DNA from: Eucommia ulmoides
Lineage: Eukaryota > Streptophyta > Magnoliopsida > Garryales > Eucommiaceae
Assembly: GCA_016647705.1 (NCBI GenBank)
Contig: CM028328.1
Coordinates: 11,092,614 to 11,156,613 of the forward strand
DNA length: 64,000 bases
Reading direction: 5' to 3'
This document shows, in pieces, positions 34,001 to 45,500 of this stretch. Under the pieces are notes generated by a model that ran no database searches, was not told the DNA's origin, and saw nothing but the letters and a program-made list of their open reading frames with translations. Made by a program: the position numbers and the translations under genes. Position 1 is the first letter of the stretch. Every line of letters starts with the position of its first letter.

Positions 34001-35777
34001 TGCTACCTGAGTGCAAATTGGGTGGCGTGTTTGTATTGACTACGGAAAACTGAATGTTGTCACCTGAAAAGATCACTTTCCACTTCCTTTCACTAATCAA
34101 ATGCTTGAAAGATTGGTAGGTTATTCTTATTACTGTTTCCTTGATGGTTATTCCGATTATAACCAAATTTCTATTACCCTTGAAGACCAAGAAAAAAGTA
34201 CTTTCACTTGCTCTTTTGGAACCTTCGCCTACCGATGTGTGCCCTTTGGCTTATGTAATGCACCAGGTACTTTCCAACGATACATGATAAGTATTTTCTC
34301 TGATATGGTAGAGTGCCTTCTAGAAAATTTCATGGATTATTTTTCTGTGTTTGGGTCTAGTTTTCATGAGTGTCTGCACTATCTGAAATAAGTGTTAATT
34401 AGATGCAAAGAGAAAAATCTTGTGTTAAATTGGAAAAAATGTCATTTCATGATCAAGAAAAGGGATTGTTCTAGGATATGTTATTTCAAAAAATAGAATT
34501 GAAGTTGACAAGGCAAAAGTTAACTTAATTTCTAATCTTCTATCTGCACGACCAGTGAAAGAAATTCACTCATTTTTAGGTTATGCTGGGTTTTATCGCA
34601 GGTTCATTAAAGATTTTAGTAAGGTTTCTCGACCTTTGTGTAGTTTTCTTGCAAAAGAAACCCCTTTTGTCTTTGATGATTCATGTTTTCAAGCATTTGA
34701 AAAACTGAAACACTTGTTGACCTCTATTCTGATCATTCAACCTCTCGATTAGAACCTCCCTTTTGAAATCATGTGTGATACATCTGATTATGCTATAGGC
34801 GTTGTTTTAAGCTAACATGTGAATAAGTTACCACATGTGACCTATTATGCAAGTAAAACTCTCGTTGATGCACAACTGAATTACTCAACCATTAAAAAAG
34901 AATTAATTGTTGTTGTGTTTGCTCTAGACAAATTTTGATTCTACTTGATTGGTTCTAAAATCATTGTTTATTTTGATTATGCTGCATTAAAATACATTCT
35001 TTGAAGAAGGATTCTAAAGCTTGTTTGATTAGGTGGATTTTATTGTTACAAGAATTTGATTTAGAAATTCGTGATAAGAAAGGATCTGAAAATGTTGTTG
35101 CTAATTACTTGTCTAGGTTGGTAGAAGAGTCTGATGATGAAAAATTGCCTATCAAGAAACTTTTCCTGATGAACAGCTCATGTCTATGTCTCAATTTTCT
35201 TGGTTTGCTGATATAGTCCATTATCTTGTCACTGGTCATATGCCTAATCATTGAAGTCACCAAGATAAAACAAATTTTTTTTATTGAGGTAAAGAAATTC
35301 TTTTGGAACGATCCTTATCTGTTCAAATATTTCCCTGATCAAATCATTAGGAGATGTATTCTTGAGAGCAAAAAACAAAGTGTTATTTCATTTTATTTCA
35401 TTTTTTAATGATCATGCATGGTGGAGGTCATTTTTCCTCAAAGAAAACCGTTGCAAAAATCTTGCAGTGCAGATTTTATTAGCCCACTCTTTTCAAAGAC
35501 ACTTATTTGTATTTTCGTTCATGTGACCGATGTCAAAGATTAGGAAGTTTTTCTCATAGGAATATGATGCCCTTGAACCCAATTCTTATTGTTGAGTTAT
35601 TTGATATTTGAGGTATCGATTTCATGGGTCCATTTCCTAACTCTTTTGGTAACCTGTACATTTTTGTTGCTGTTGACTATGTGTCAAAGTGGGTAGAAGC
35701 CATTGCTTGTAAGGTAAATGATCAGAAGGTTATGCTAAAACTTTTAAAAGAAAATATTTTTTCCAGAAAGACTTGAT

Positions 35778-36810
35778 CTGCTAATTCATCACCAACGAAT
35801 TTCAAAGTCCAAAGTTTCGGCGACACCTCCAATAGCGTTATCACAATCGGGGGCCTTTTGCTGGCGTTCAAACTCCGATAGATCTATCTGATGAATGTTT
35901 GAGTTGGCAAACACTAATCGGTCTTCCTTTGCTTCGATTTTGGCCAAATTGCTCTGAAGCTGTTTTGCACCGAATCTGGCCATCGACGCTGCCTCTTCGC
36001 CGATCTCCTTTATCTAGATTTGGTCGACACTTTATCGCACTTTTAGTCTTGATGAGATTGGATCGGTTTTTGGTCGGGGATCGATTATTGTAGTTTAGAT
36101 CGGAGACCTATGGTTGCAGTTCAGATCAAATCAACGGTGCAGTTCAAGTCAAATCTATTCATCGTCGATTGACGATTGCTTTTCATTGTCGTCTTATTTG
36201 GATTGATGATTATCTTTATTGCTTCGTCTTCTTCATCTTCGATTATCAATTATCGTCGATTATCAACGATTAATTCACCATATTGTAGATCTGTTCATCG
36301 TCGATTGACGATTGCTTTTCATCATCATCACTTTATATTGAAGATTCTTGAATAGCATTGGACGACATCAAATCGCATCTTGTAGTTCGATTATTTACAT
36401 TTAACTTCCCAGCAAGTTGAAGATGTAATAATTTCTCATTCTCTTTGGATTCTCTATCTAATGGTAAGTTGTAATCTCATCTGGATCTCTATTTGGATAA
36501 TTTCTTTCTTTCTGAATTTGAGGTTTTCTCGATAGCAATCGTAGAACTCGTCGGTGGTTTATGATGGTCACCGGCGATCATGTATTTTTGCTCGGTTTTC
36601 CATAGACGACACCAAATGATATTGCCAAAAAATTCCTCACCTGTGTAAAGGTTCCATCACATGCCAAAGATCTTCGTAACCGGTAAATTTAACCTGCAAA
36701 ATCGATTAGTTCTAAGTAAACATCGGTGTGGTGTCGGCCAAAGAACCTTCGACGTGAAAACAAGTCAAGGTATTAGGCAAAAGACTTAAATGCAAATGTT
36801 AATGTGATAT
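35778..36810 (-). mobile_element. Piece of a second Gypsy fossil, opposite orientation
   Basis: On the minus strand this reads outward from LTR-like sequence (36617..36810) through CATTTGGTGTCGTCTATG (36601..36618), which resembles the TTTGGCGCCGTCTGTGGG primer-site motif of plant Gypsy elements. A CT/GA-rich leader follows, then a gag-like start (about 35789..36000, MARFGAKQLQSNLAKIEAKE). It abuts the plus-strand Gypsy near 35778. Its LTR matches 26547..26765. Broken fossil. Confidence 0.55.
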
Positions 36811-36980
36811 CGTTTTTTCACTAGTTAACATTAACTAGTGTTGTGACTTTTTTACCGGAAAGTAAGACATGATTATCAAAATGAAGAAAGAGACGAGAGA
36901 TTAATATAATGATTTTTGTTGGTTTCAAATCCCTAGTGAATGTTAATCAAATTGATTTTTGGTTGATTAATTTTTTTTCT
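36811..36980. repeat. Third copy of the dispersed repeat
   Basis: Matches 26020..26190: ACTTTTTTACCGGAAAGTA/ATTTTTTTATCGAAAAGTA, ATCAAAATGAAG, AATATAATGATTTTTGTTGG. Confidence 0.75.
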
Positions 36981-36986
36981 ATTACG

Positions 36987-38607
36987 CTGCGTTTGGTATG
37001 TTGGAATGAAATGACAATATAATTGAAATTAGGAAAATGTACATTTTAAACCCTCTAGGTATTGACAAATTTCTAAAGGCCCCTCTCTATTTGAGTGTTT
37101 CATTTTAAACTCTTTAGGTATCAACTCGTTTTTATTCGGTCCTTCCATAAAAAAATCTGTCAAAAATAACAGAATAGAGGTGCAAATTTGTCTTTTTACA
37201 TATTTTTAATATTTTAATAATTTTTTATTTTTTTTATATCCTGCTCAACTCTCTCTCTCTCTCCTGCTCAAAATTATCTCTCTTTCTCCTTCCTTCTTTC
37301 TTCCTCTCTCTCTCTCTTCCTCACTCTCTCTCCCCGCCGGCCGAAACAAGGGTAGAACTACCCCCTATTACGGAACCACCTCGACCACCACCATCTCCTT
37401 CAATTGCTTGCCATCGAAAACCCAAAAGAAATAGAGGCCATCACATTCTTTTGCTTGCAATTGAAAACCCAGAAGAAATAGAGGTCATCTTCCTTTGCTC
37501 ACCATCGAAAACCCAAAAGAAATGGAGGTGGGACACTGCATGCACGTTTGCTAATTACTTAGAGCGGGAGAGTCTAGAGAAAGAATCTAGAGAGAAAGTA
37601 TACCAGAGCTTTGGATCGGCGATCGGATTGGGGACAGCGATGGAAGCTAGATTGGAATGGTGATGGTAACGGCGATGACAAGTTGGCACTCAGGCTGTAG
37701 AAGTTATGGCATTGGATGTGAGATATGAAAGAGATAAGGAGATCGGTAAAGATGGTCGACGGCGAAATGGTGGAGATAGCGACGACGATTGGAAAAGAAT
37801 TGAGAGGGTGAACCGTTAAGAGTAATGGAGAGAGAGAGAGGTTCCACCCCCCTGTTCTGGTTGGGGGAGAGTGAGGGAAGGAGGGAAGGAGAGAGAGGAG
37901 TAGAAAAAGAGAAATAGAAAGAGAGAAGGGGAATGAGGGAGAGAAAATAATAAAATAAAATAAATTAAAAAAAATTAAAAATGATTAAAAAATAAAATAT
38001 GGAAAAATACTACTTTACCCTCAAAATTCTATTAATTTTGACAGAAGGACTGAATAAAAATGTATTGATATCTAGAGGGTTTAAAATCAAACGCTTAAAC
38101 AAAGAGGGACCATTTAGAAATGTGTCAATACCTAGAGGGTTTAAAATGTATTTTTCCTTGAAATTAATATGGTAATGAAATATAATGGTCATTACCTTTC
38201 CTACGTTTGGTGACAAAAGGGACTACATGTGGTATTGGAATGATATCAAAAGATAATATAGTAATTTAAAAAAAGATTACATGTGGTATTGGAATGACAT
38301 CAAATGTTAAAATAGTAATTTAATTAAATTTTCAAATAGTATAATGGTTAATTTAATTTAATTTAATTCCAATTCAAATATTTGGCTAGTATTTGGTGTC
38401 CTTTTTTGATCGATGAATGTTTAAAACTTAATCGTATGTACTTGGGATTAACTAATACCAAGTTTATCTTGGTATTAGTTAATTTCATTTTTTGTGAGAT
38501 TAGAGAATCCTTGGTAATGGGATTTAATTCTATGTACCAAAAGTAATGAAAAAAATCATTTCACTGGTCATTCCAATCTTGTCTCGAATCCCATATACCA
38601 AACGCAG
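36987..38607. mobile_element. Inverted-repeat element (CTGCGTTTGGTAT ends) hosting a MULE
   Basis: Both ends carry CTGCGTTTGGTAT in mirrored orientation, followed within 40 bases by TTGGAATGA and GAAATGA. Without the nested MULE (37032..38157) the element is about 500 bp and non-coding, with a direct duplication of GATTACATGTGGTATTGGAA-type sequence near 38222..38312. This end type is common in PIF/Harbinger or hAT MITEs. A clean target duplication was not found. Confidence 0.65.
37032..38157. mobile_element. Non-autonomous MULE with perfect 9-bp target duplication
   Basis: TTGAAATTA stands on both sides (37023..37031 and 38158..38166). The TIRs of about 130 bp begin GGAAAATGTACATTTTAAAC and end mirrored in GTTTAAAATGTATTTTTCC. 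They match the MULE ends at 1..148 and 2500. The interior has CT- and GA-rich tracts mirrored near each end (37250..37335 and 37830..37940) and a middle part with the repeated phrase CCATCGAAAACCCAAAAGAA. No transposase is seen. Confidence 0.93.
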
Positions 38608-38612
38608 TCTTA

Positions 38613-39160
38613 CGGCTCGTTTGGTTGGACGGAATAGAATGAAGGTGGAATGAAATGGAAGAAGTAATAGAATGATAGAAGGAATAAAATGAAATTATCA
38701 ATGGAATCACTATTCTATTAACTTGTTTGGTTGGTATGGAAAGAAGGAAAAAATAGAATAATGAAATATAATAAAATTCTTATTATGCTCTCATAATGAG
38801 AATTTTATTATATTTAACTATTTTATTCATTCTCTTATTGATCCTTCCTAATTTTCATTTGCTTCTACCCATGATATTTGTTCAGTTTTTTATCTTCCGT
38901 TTCGGTGAATTTTGTTGCCTATTTTGTTAATTTTATTTTACGCCTTTATCGACGAGTTCTACTATTGTCAGCGCACTGTCGCTGGCACTGATCCAGCCTT
39001 GCTATTGCCCTTCCTCACAGGTGCTGCTGCTGTCCTGCGTTGTTTCCTCTCCCGCAGTAGTCCTGCCATGGTCCGACGACTTTACCGCTATTGGACAATT
39101 GTCTTTCCGTTGCTTTCTCGCAGTCGTTGTTGTTATCTAGTGGCTGTCCAACTGTTTTTC
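38613..39160. other. MITE-like start and intergenic DNA
   Basis: GGCTCGTTTGGTTGGACGGA at 38616 resembles a MITE terminus, and an internal copy TTGTTTGGTTGGTATGGA lies at about 38723. A matching opposite end was not found. The rest is unassigned. Confidence 0.35.
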
Positions 39161-39179
39161 CTACTTCTGCGGTTGTCTC

Positions 39180-39832
39180 GCAGCTGCTCACGACCCATTT
39201 GTCCCGCTGCTTTTCAATTGCGCGACCTTTTTATCTCGTAGCTTTTTATGTCTGTGGCCATTTATCCCGCGGCTTTTCAAGTATGCGACCCCTTTGTCCC
39301 AAGACTTTCCAAGCTTGTGGCCTCTTTGTCCCGCGTCTTCAAGTTCGCGACCCTTTGTCTCATGGATTTTCAAGCTCACGGCCCCTATGTCCTAAACTTT
39401 TCGAGTTCACGGCTGTTTGTCCCGTGCGGTGTTCAAGCTCGCAGCCCCTACGTCCCGCGTCTTCGAGTACGCGACCCCTTTGTCCTATAGCTTTCCAAGC
39501 TTGTGGCCTCTTTGTCCCGCATCTTCAAAATGGAAGAGGTGAATTAAGAGTAATATTTTGAATTCCAGCTCAATCAAGTAGAGTAGGAAAAGCTTCAATA
39601 TATATACGGGAAATGAAGGTTTGTTACAAGAATAACAACTCAACAAGAAGAATAACAATCTAACTAATTCTAGAAGTGAATTAGTATGCGGCCTTTATGT
39701 CCCGCGATTTTTCGAGTTCGCAGCCCTTTGTCCCATGGCTTTTCAAGCTCATGGCCTCTATCTCCTGCAGTTTTTCGAGTTCGCGACCCTTTATCTCGTG
39801 TGGTGTTTAAGCTCGCGGCCGTATGTCAACCC
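39180..39832 (+). repeat. GC-rich 30-33-bp minisatellite, interrupted once
   Basis: Units such as TTTTCAAGCTCGCGGCCCCT followed by TTGTCCCGCG recur from 39180 to about 39525 and again from about 39688 to 39832. The gap 39530..39685 is AT-rich and unrelated, so it looks like an insertion. Because the unit length varies around 30-33, long open frames arise; they encode repeated Phe/Cys/Pro/Leu motifs and are not gene-like. Confidence 0.85.
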
Positions 39833-40552
39833 CTTTGTCTCCATTAAAATTCTTCTCAATATATAATATTTCTCTATTTTATTTTATTCATTTCTTCTTT
39901 AGTTTATTTTCCCATCAATTCTAACAAATAATAAACTGATTTTTCTACTTATATAATTCTTATATGGATTTATAATTTATCAACTATATTAAAAAATCTT
40001 ATCCCAAAAAAATCTTAATATACAATACTAAAATTAATTTCACTTCCACTTCAGTACTAAACCTGACATCGGTGTAGATAATGAATAATGTACGTTATAA
40101 AATTTTGTATAGTGAAGCTACAACTTGAGATCCGTTTTATATGGGTTTCCTGCCGAAGTAAAAATTAAGCCCAAAAGACTGTAACTTCATTGGTATACAA
40201 AAGAATTTGAATAAAAAAAAAAAACATACATATACAGAACCTGGGAATTTAGAATTTCTCGGACTTATTGTGAAGATGCATTCTCGATTTTTTCAAATTC
40301 AAGGACAAAAGAGAAATTTTCACTTCCCAATGTGAGTGAGATCTTGAAATTAAGAAGTAAAAATTAAGAAAATGGGTACCCCAGATTAGTGAAAAAGATA
40401 TATAAAAAAACAAACAAAAATACCTCTCGAATTTCTATATCTGTCTTTCCAATTTTCTGTTTAATCAGAGAATAGATAAAAAGTGACTTTACTTTTTTTG
40501 AATATTGGAACAGATACATAAATACATATGAAAAAATATTGTTCCTAATAAA
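39833..40552. other. AT-rich intergenic DNA
   Basis: No gene, RNA or recognisable mobile element. Confidence 0.5.
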
Positions 40553-41045
40553 TTTTAACAACAACAACTAAGCCTTTATCTCAATTAAGTTGGATCGATT
40601 ATATAAATCTCTTTACGTCATAATGATCAATCAAGGGTCATCCTCTCAGTCATGTTTAATTCCATCAAATCAATTCTAATAGTTTCGTCTCAAATCTTCC
40701 TAGACCTACCTCTCCCTCTAGTAACCCCACACTTGAACTAAACTGCATTTTTTAACTAGTATTTCTATGAGCCTTTCTATGCATATGTCTAAGCTATCGT
40801 AACAATTTTCTCTCATCTTCTCTTCAATGGGTGCTATTCCTATATTCTTTCTAATAATTGCATTCTTAATTTTATCCATTCTCGTCTTTCCACTCATCCA
40901 TCGTATTATCCTCATTTCTGCCACACCAATTTTATAGACATGCTTACTGTTTATCGCCAAATATTCTGTACCATGCATAATCATCAGTCTTATTATAGTT
41001 TTGTAGAATAAAAATAGTTTTTTTTTTTTTTTTTTTACTTTGAAT
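40553..41045 (-). mobile_element. 3' end of an RTE-type LINE, 5' truncated
   Basis: On the minus strand the end of the reverse-transcriptase ORF is visible (about 40718..41010): AVAEMRIIRWMSG-like sequence reading VAEMRIIRWMSGKTRMDKI, then IGIAPIEEKMREN, as in plant RTE LINEs (relatives: MLRWMCGKTRKDKIRNEYI). The element ends in short GTTGTTGTTGTT-type repeats at 40553..40563, the usual RTE tail. The part covering the catalytic FADD motif is absent (5' truncation), and a later stop separates the last conserved segment (DLYNRSNLIEIKA) from the ORF. Decayed copy. Confidence 0.85.
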
Positions 41046-41639
41046 TTCAATGTATGCCCCCACTTATGCGAGAAAAAAAATAATTATCAATGGTTAAGGG
41101 TTGATATCTGAGTTCAGAGTATTCTTTGGATGTTCTCTGTTCTCAGACCTCTATCGGTTCTCCACTCCTACTTAGCAAAATGGGTACTCATACCAGAACG
41201 CCAAGGACCCCCATGAATAGAGTGTGTTGGTGGTTACGGTTAGTGATGATGGTAGCGGTTCATGGGTACAATCCAGAGTTTGGTAGTCAAAAATTGCACA
41301 AAACTAAAATCCCTCAAGCTAACTAACTTACTGAGCCTCAACATAAACATAGCAACTCTTTGTCTGAACATAAAATAGAGGATCTACAATTTATGTACAC
41401 TGAAACTACATGTAACGACCAAACACCACAAACAACTTGACAAAACCAAAATTCACTCGGCTTCTACGATTCAAATCAACTCTGAAGCCTACAGGCATGG
41501 ACACACGAAAAATACAAATCTAATGGTACAAAAGCATTTGCCTTGCTCCAGGATAGCTTCAAAATTCCTATAACCTTAAACCCAAATTAATAGATGATGA
41601 AGTTTTGATTTATAAAAGAATGCGGTGTTTATATGTAGA

Positions 41640-41830
41640 TCAATTATTTGATTTCGCTCGAAGAAATTTTTAAAAAAAAAACTCTCAACAGAGAGAGAAA
41701 GAATTGAACCTCAAACTCTTTGCATTTTAAACGCAAACTTCCAGCTGACCTACAATCAACACTTAAAGCATTATAGTTGTAGTTAATTAAATTTTGCACA
41801 TTAATCTCAGCCATCCATTTCGTAGGATAT
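41640..41830 (-). mobile_element. tRNA-like remnant (SINE head or tRNA pseudogene)
   Basis: The minus strand reads GTAGGTCAGCTGG (D-arm/A-box-like), then a possible anticodon stem TTGC...GCAA with a T/A-rich loop, then GAGGTTCAATTC (T-arm/B-box), and a T9 tract downstream of the tRNA-like part that could stop Pol III. The acceptor stem does not pair well, so a working tRNA is unlikely. Confidence 0.45.
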
Positions 41831-42548
41831 ATCGAGACCGCCAAAATATCTATCCGTCCTTATTTATATATAGATGTTAGTATTAAAGAAAACTGTTACA
41901 ATTACTACTAGCGAAGGTCCCCCTCATTTTTAGAAATTTTTATTCTCCTAGAAGCCTTATATTGGGGCAAAATAAAAGGGATGACACTTACACTTGAAAA
42001 GATAGATAAGTGAACCAAATATAGTCAAATAGTTTTGACTTTGATTTTATTTTAAAAATTAAAAATCAGAGCAATTTTGTCTTTGTTTTAACCAAACTAA
42101 ACCATTTACCTAAACCACAAATTGAACAGTGTAATCGTCATTTTAGACCTACATATTTTTTCTTGTTTTACAATTTTACCTACAAATATGTACTGGCATT
42201 TATCCACGGCACTATTTAAATAAAACAAAATATAAAAAAATAACAAAATTATTATGAGAATGAAAAATCATTCAAATCTCTAATAAATTACAAACTTGAG
42301 TCTAGAGTGAATTGAGTTGACAAGCAGACGATCAAGCACAATTACGAGAGAGATGCGGTACTAATGGGCTTTCACATAGGCCCATGAGGCCCAAAAGGCC
42401 CTGGATGTATTTAAATTAGCCCAAGGTTTTCAAAATTACTTCTTATCTTCAAAAATCCAAATGTGTAAATAAATATGTTGTTTGTTTATCATGATTTAAT
42501 CTGACACAAGTAAAAGTATAAAAAAAATCAAGATAGCATTGTGTTGGC
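41831..42548. other. Intergenic DNA before the hAT element
   Basis: AT-rich, no gene recognised. The last bases before 42549 (TGTGTTGGC) resemble the end of the adjacent Copia LTR family. Confidence 0.45.
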
Positions 42549-45500
42549 CAGGGGTGTTAAAAAAAACCGACCAACCGAAAAATCAAACCAAACTGACAAA
42601 AAAAAAAAAAAAACAAACTAGTGAAAAACCGATTGGCCCGATTTTTTTTTTGCGCCGAAAACCACATCCCCGGTTCGGCCCACGGTTTTAGAATTATGAA
42701 CCGCGGTTTAAACCGCACCGAACCGTACATATAAAACGACGTCGTTTTATATGTATATATATACACAGTTACACATAGATTAGCTAACCCTAGCCTTCAT
42801 TCCTCAAATTTTTGCCGCCTCCAAATTCGAAACTCTCCACAGGAGTGATAACTCTAGGCCTTCGTTCTCTCTCTCTTCTCTCCATTCCGTTCTCTCCTCT
42901 CTCCGCAAGCACAGAGCTTCGCCTTCTGCTCGGAGAATCATGTGTGCTCATAAAAATGGCGAACACAGAGCTTCGTCGTCGCTGCTGTTCAAACGATCGA
43001 AACTAAGATCCAAACAATTGCAACCGGAGCTGAGATCTCCCTCCTCATTCATATCGAAACCCTAGCCGCAACAGATCGAAAGGTTAGATCTCAACAGATC
43101 GAAACCCTAGCTAGAAGTGGGAGTTCCTCAAATTTCTTTTTCGGTGAGTATCACTCCCTAATTTCTTCTTTTTATGCGCACATATTTTACAGTTGTCATC
43201 ATATTTGATCGAAACCCTGGTGCTCTGTTTGATAATTTCTTCTTTTTCTTCTTTTGTTTTGTTGATGTTGGATTTGGATGTGTAAATTTTCTTAATTGTT
43301 AGATAATTGATGGCTGAAAATGTTGACAACACTCCTACGGTTGCTACCAATGATGAACGCCCACCACAATGTAAAGGAAATAAGAAGTCATTTGTTTGGA
43401 AACATTTCACATAATTGAAATCTGAGGAACGTGTAGGTTAGGGTTCCAGGACAGCTTGTAATTATTGTTCTAAAAATTTTGCATGTGATTTGAGAAAAAA
43501 TGGAACTAAGACAAGGGAAGTTCACCTAGAGCAAAGATGTGACAAATACCCGTTGAAAGTCCCAGATCCCAAACAAACAAGGATTGCCTTTAAAATGAAA
43601 TCAAATTGTAGTGGTACTGGTAGTGGTCAACTATGGTATTTTAGTGCAAAGGATTGTAGAAAAGCACTTGCTAGAATGATAATAATTAATCAATTACCAT
43701 TTAGGTTTGTTGAAAATGAAGGATTTAGGGACTTTATGCGTGTTACTCAACCTATGTGGGTGAATATTCCTTCATGCCCTACGATTGCTAGAGATTGTTT
43801 GGGACTTTATAATGAGGAAAATGAGAAGTTGAAATCTTTTATGAAGGGTAAGAGAGTTTTCCTAACAACTGATACGTGAACGTCTTTGCAAAATTTGAAT
43901 TACATGTGTCTTACCACATACTTCATTTATAATAATTGGAAATTATACAAAAAATCCTTAATTTTTTTTTAGTTCCAAATCATAATTGCAAAACTCTTGG
44001 TAACACAATTGAAAATTGTTTACTTGATTGGGGAATTGGAAAATTTCTTACTCTAACAGTAGACAATGCAAGTTTAAACAATGGTGCAATTAATTTCTTG
44101 AAGAGAAAGATAAAAAATCGGAAGGGTTTTGTATTGGAACATGAGTTTCTACATGTTAGATGTTGTGCACGCATTTTAAATCTTATTGTGTGCGAGGGTT
44201 TAAAAGAAATGGATGAGTCCATCCTCAAAATAAGAAATGTAGTAAGGCATGTGAGATTATCCCCATCTAGATTGGCAAGTTTCAAGGTTTGTGCCGAAAA
44301 AAAAGGTATTGATTGTAAGAGTCAAGTTTGTATTGATGTGCTAACTAGATGGAATGCTACTTATTTCATGTTGGAGAGGGCAATTAAATTTCAAGTAGCG
44401 TTTGACCGATTGGTGGAAGAGCGTGAACAAATGAATAGAGGTTTTGATGATGATGATGATGATGATGAAGATGATGTAGATGATGCTGAGAATGTGAGAG
44501 TAAAAAAAGCTAGAAGGGTTTTGGGTCCACCAACTAGTGGGGATTGGAAAAAAGCTAAGTTGTTTGTAAAAGTTCTTAAATTATTTTACAATGCAACTTT
44601 ATGGTTTTCTAGTTCCTTATTTGTCACGTCTAATAATTTTTTCATGGAGCTTATGATAATCCAAAATGGAATAAGTAACTTGGGTGCAAACTCCGATGCA
44701 TTTTTACAGTTGATGGCAATTGTAATGAAAGAAAAATTTAACAAATATTGGAAAAATACCGAAAAAGTAAATCCGTTGTTGCTTGTGGCGGTTGTTTTTG
44801 ATCCTCAATACGAGTTAAAGTATGTATAATGGTGTCTAGGGGATTGTTACGATAAATCCATTGTGCTTGAGTTAATTAATAAGTTGAAACGGTGTTTGAA
44901 TCAATTGTATACTTGGTATTCTGAAGATGGGACAGTAAATATAAGTAAATCCCAAGATAGAAGTGTATCCTCAATTGATTTAGATGTGGAAGAAGAGGAT
45001 GAACGTAAATCTTTCACTGCCAAATTTCAAAAATACCTAATAGAAGAGGGTGATATGAGTTACAAATCGGAAATGGATAAATTTTTACTTGATTCTTGTA
45101 AGAAGGAAAGTAAAAATTTTGATATATTGGGGTGGTGGAAGATAAACACGATGAATTATCCGATTCTCGCTCAAGTAGCGAGGGATGTGTTAGCCATTCT
45201 GGTATCTACCGTCGCTTCAGAATCTGCTTTTAGCACCGGTTGACGCATTCTTGATCCATTCCGAAGCTCATTGTCAACAAAGATGGTGGAAGCCTTAATT
45301 TGCACTCAAAATTGGTTGCGCCGGTCAACTTCTATCAATCTTCGAAAAACAATGGAACAAGTTGAACAACTTGATCTTATTGACGTTGAGGAAGCTAATA
45401 AAAAATAGAAAATGTTTGTTTACAATTCATAGTTTCTTTTCCTTGTTAATGCATTAATTTCTCTCATTTTTTAATTGTAGATCTTGGTCAATCTTTTTTT

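Larger units (their letters stand above)
29131..35777 (+). mobile_element. Athila-like Gypsy (Ty3) retrotransposon fossil
   Basis: Parts in order: an LTR-like 5' region with tandem repeats (29220..29625) and a TATA-like CCTATAAATACCC (29869); a primer-site region TTTTTGGCACTATTGCCCGG (about 30677..30696); gag (about 31160..31780); the aspartic protease region (33001..33340, around DLGVSVNLLPYSVY and ILGRPFLAT); reverse transcriptase (about 33590..34390, with FPFGLCNAP-like sequence); RNase H (34555..35130); and integrase zinc finger and core (about 35400..35760). It is broken by many changes (well over ten) and clearly old. No matching 3' LTR was found before the adjoining minus-strand element. 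Fossil only. Confidence 0.85.

Noticed and set aside
39091-39561. 156-aa open frame with repeated Cys/Pro/Leu motifs
   Set aside because: It is the translation of the 30-33-bp minisatellite.
41700-41800. Functional tRNA gene
   Set aside because: The T-arm is good but the acceptor stem does not pair and the anticodon loop is irregular.
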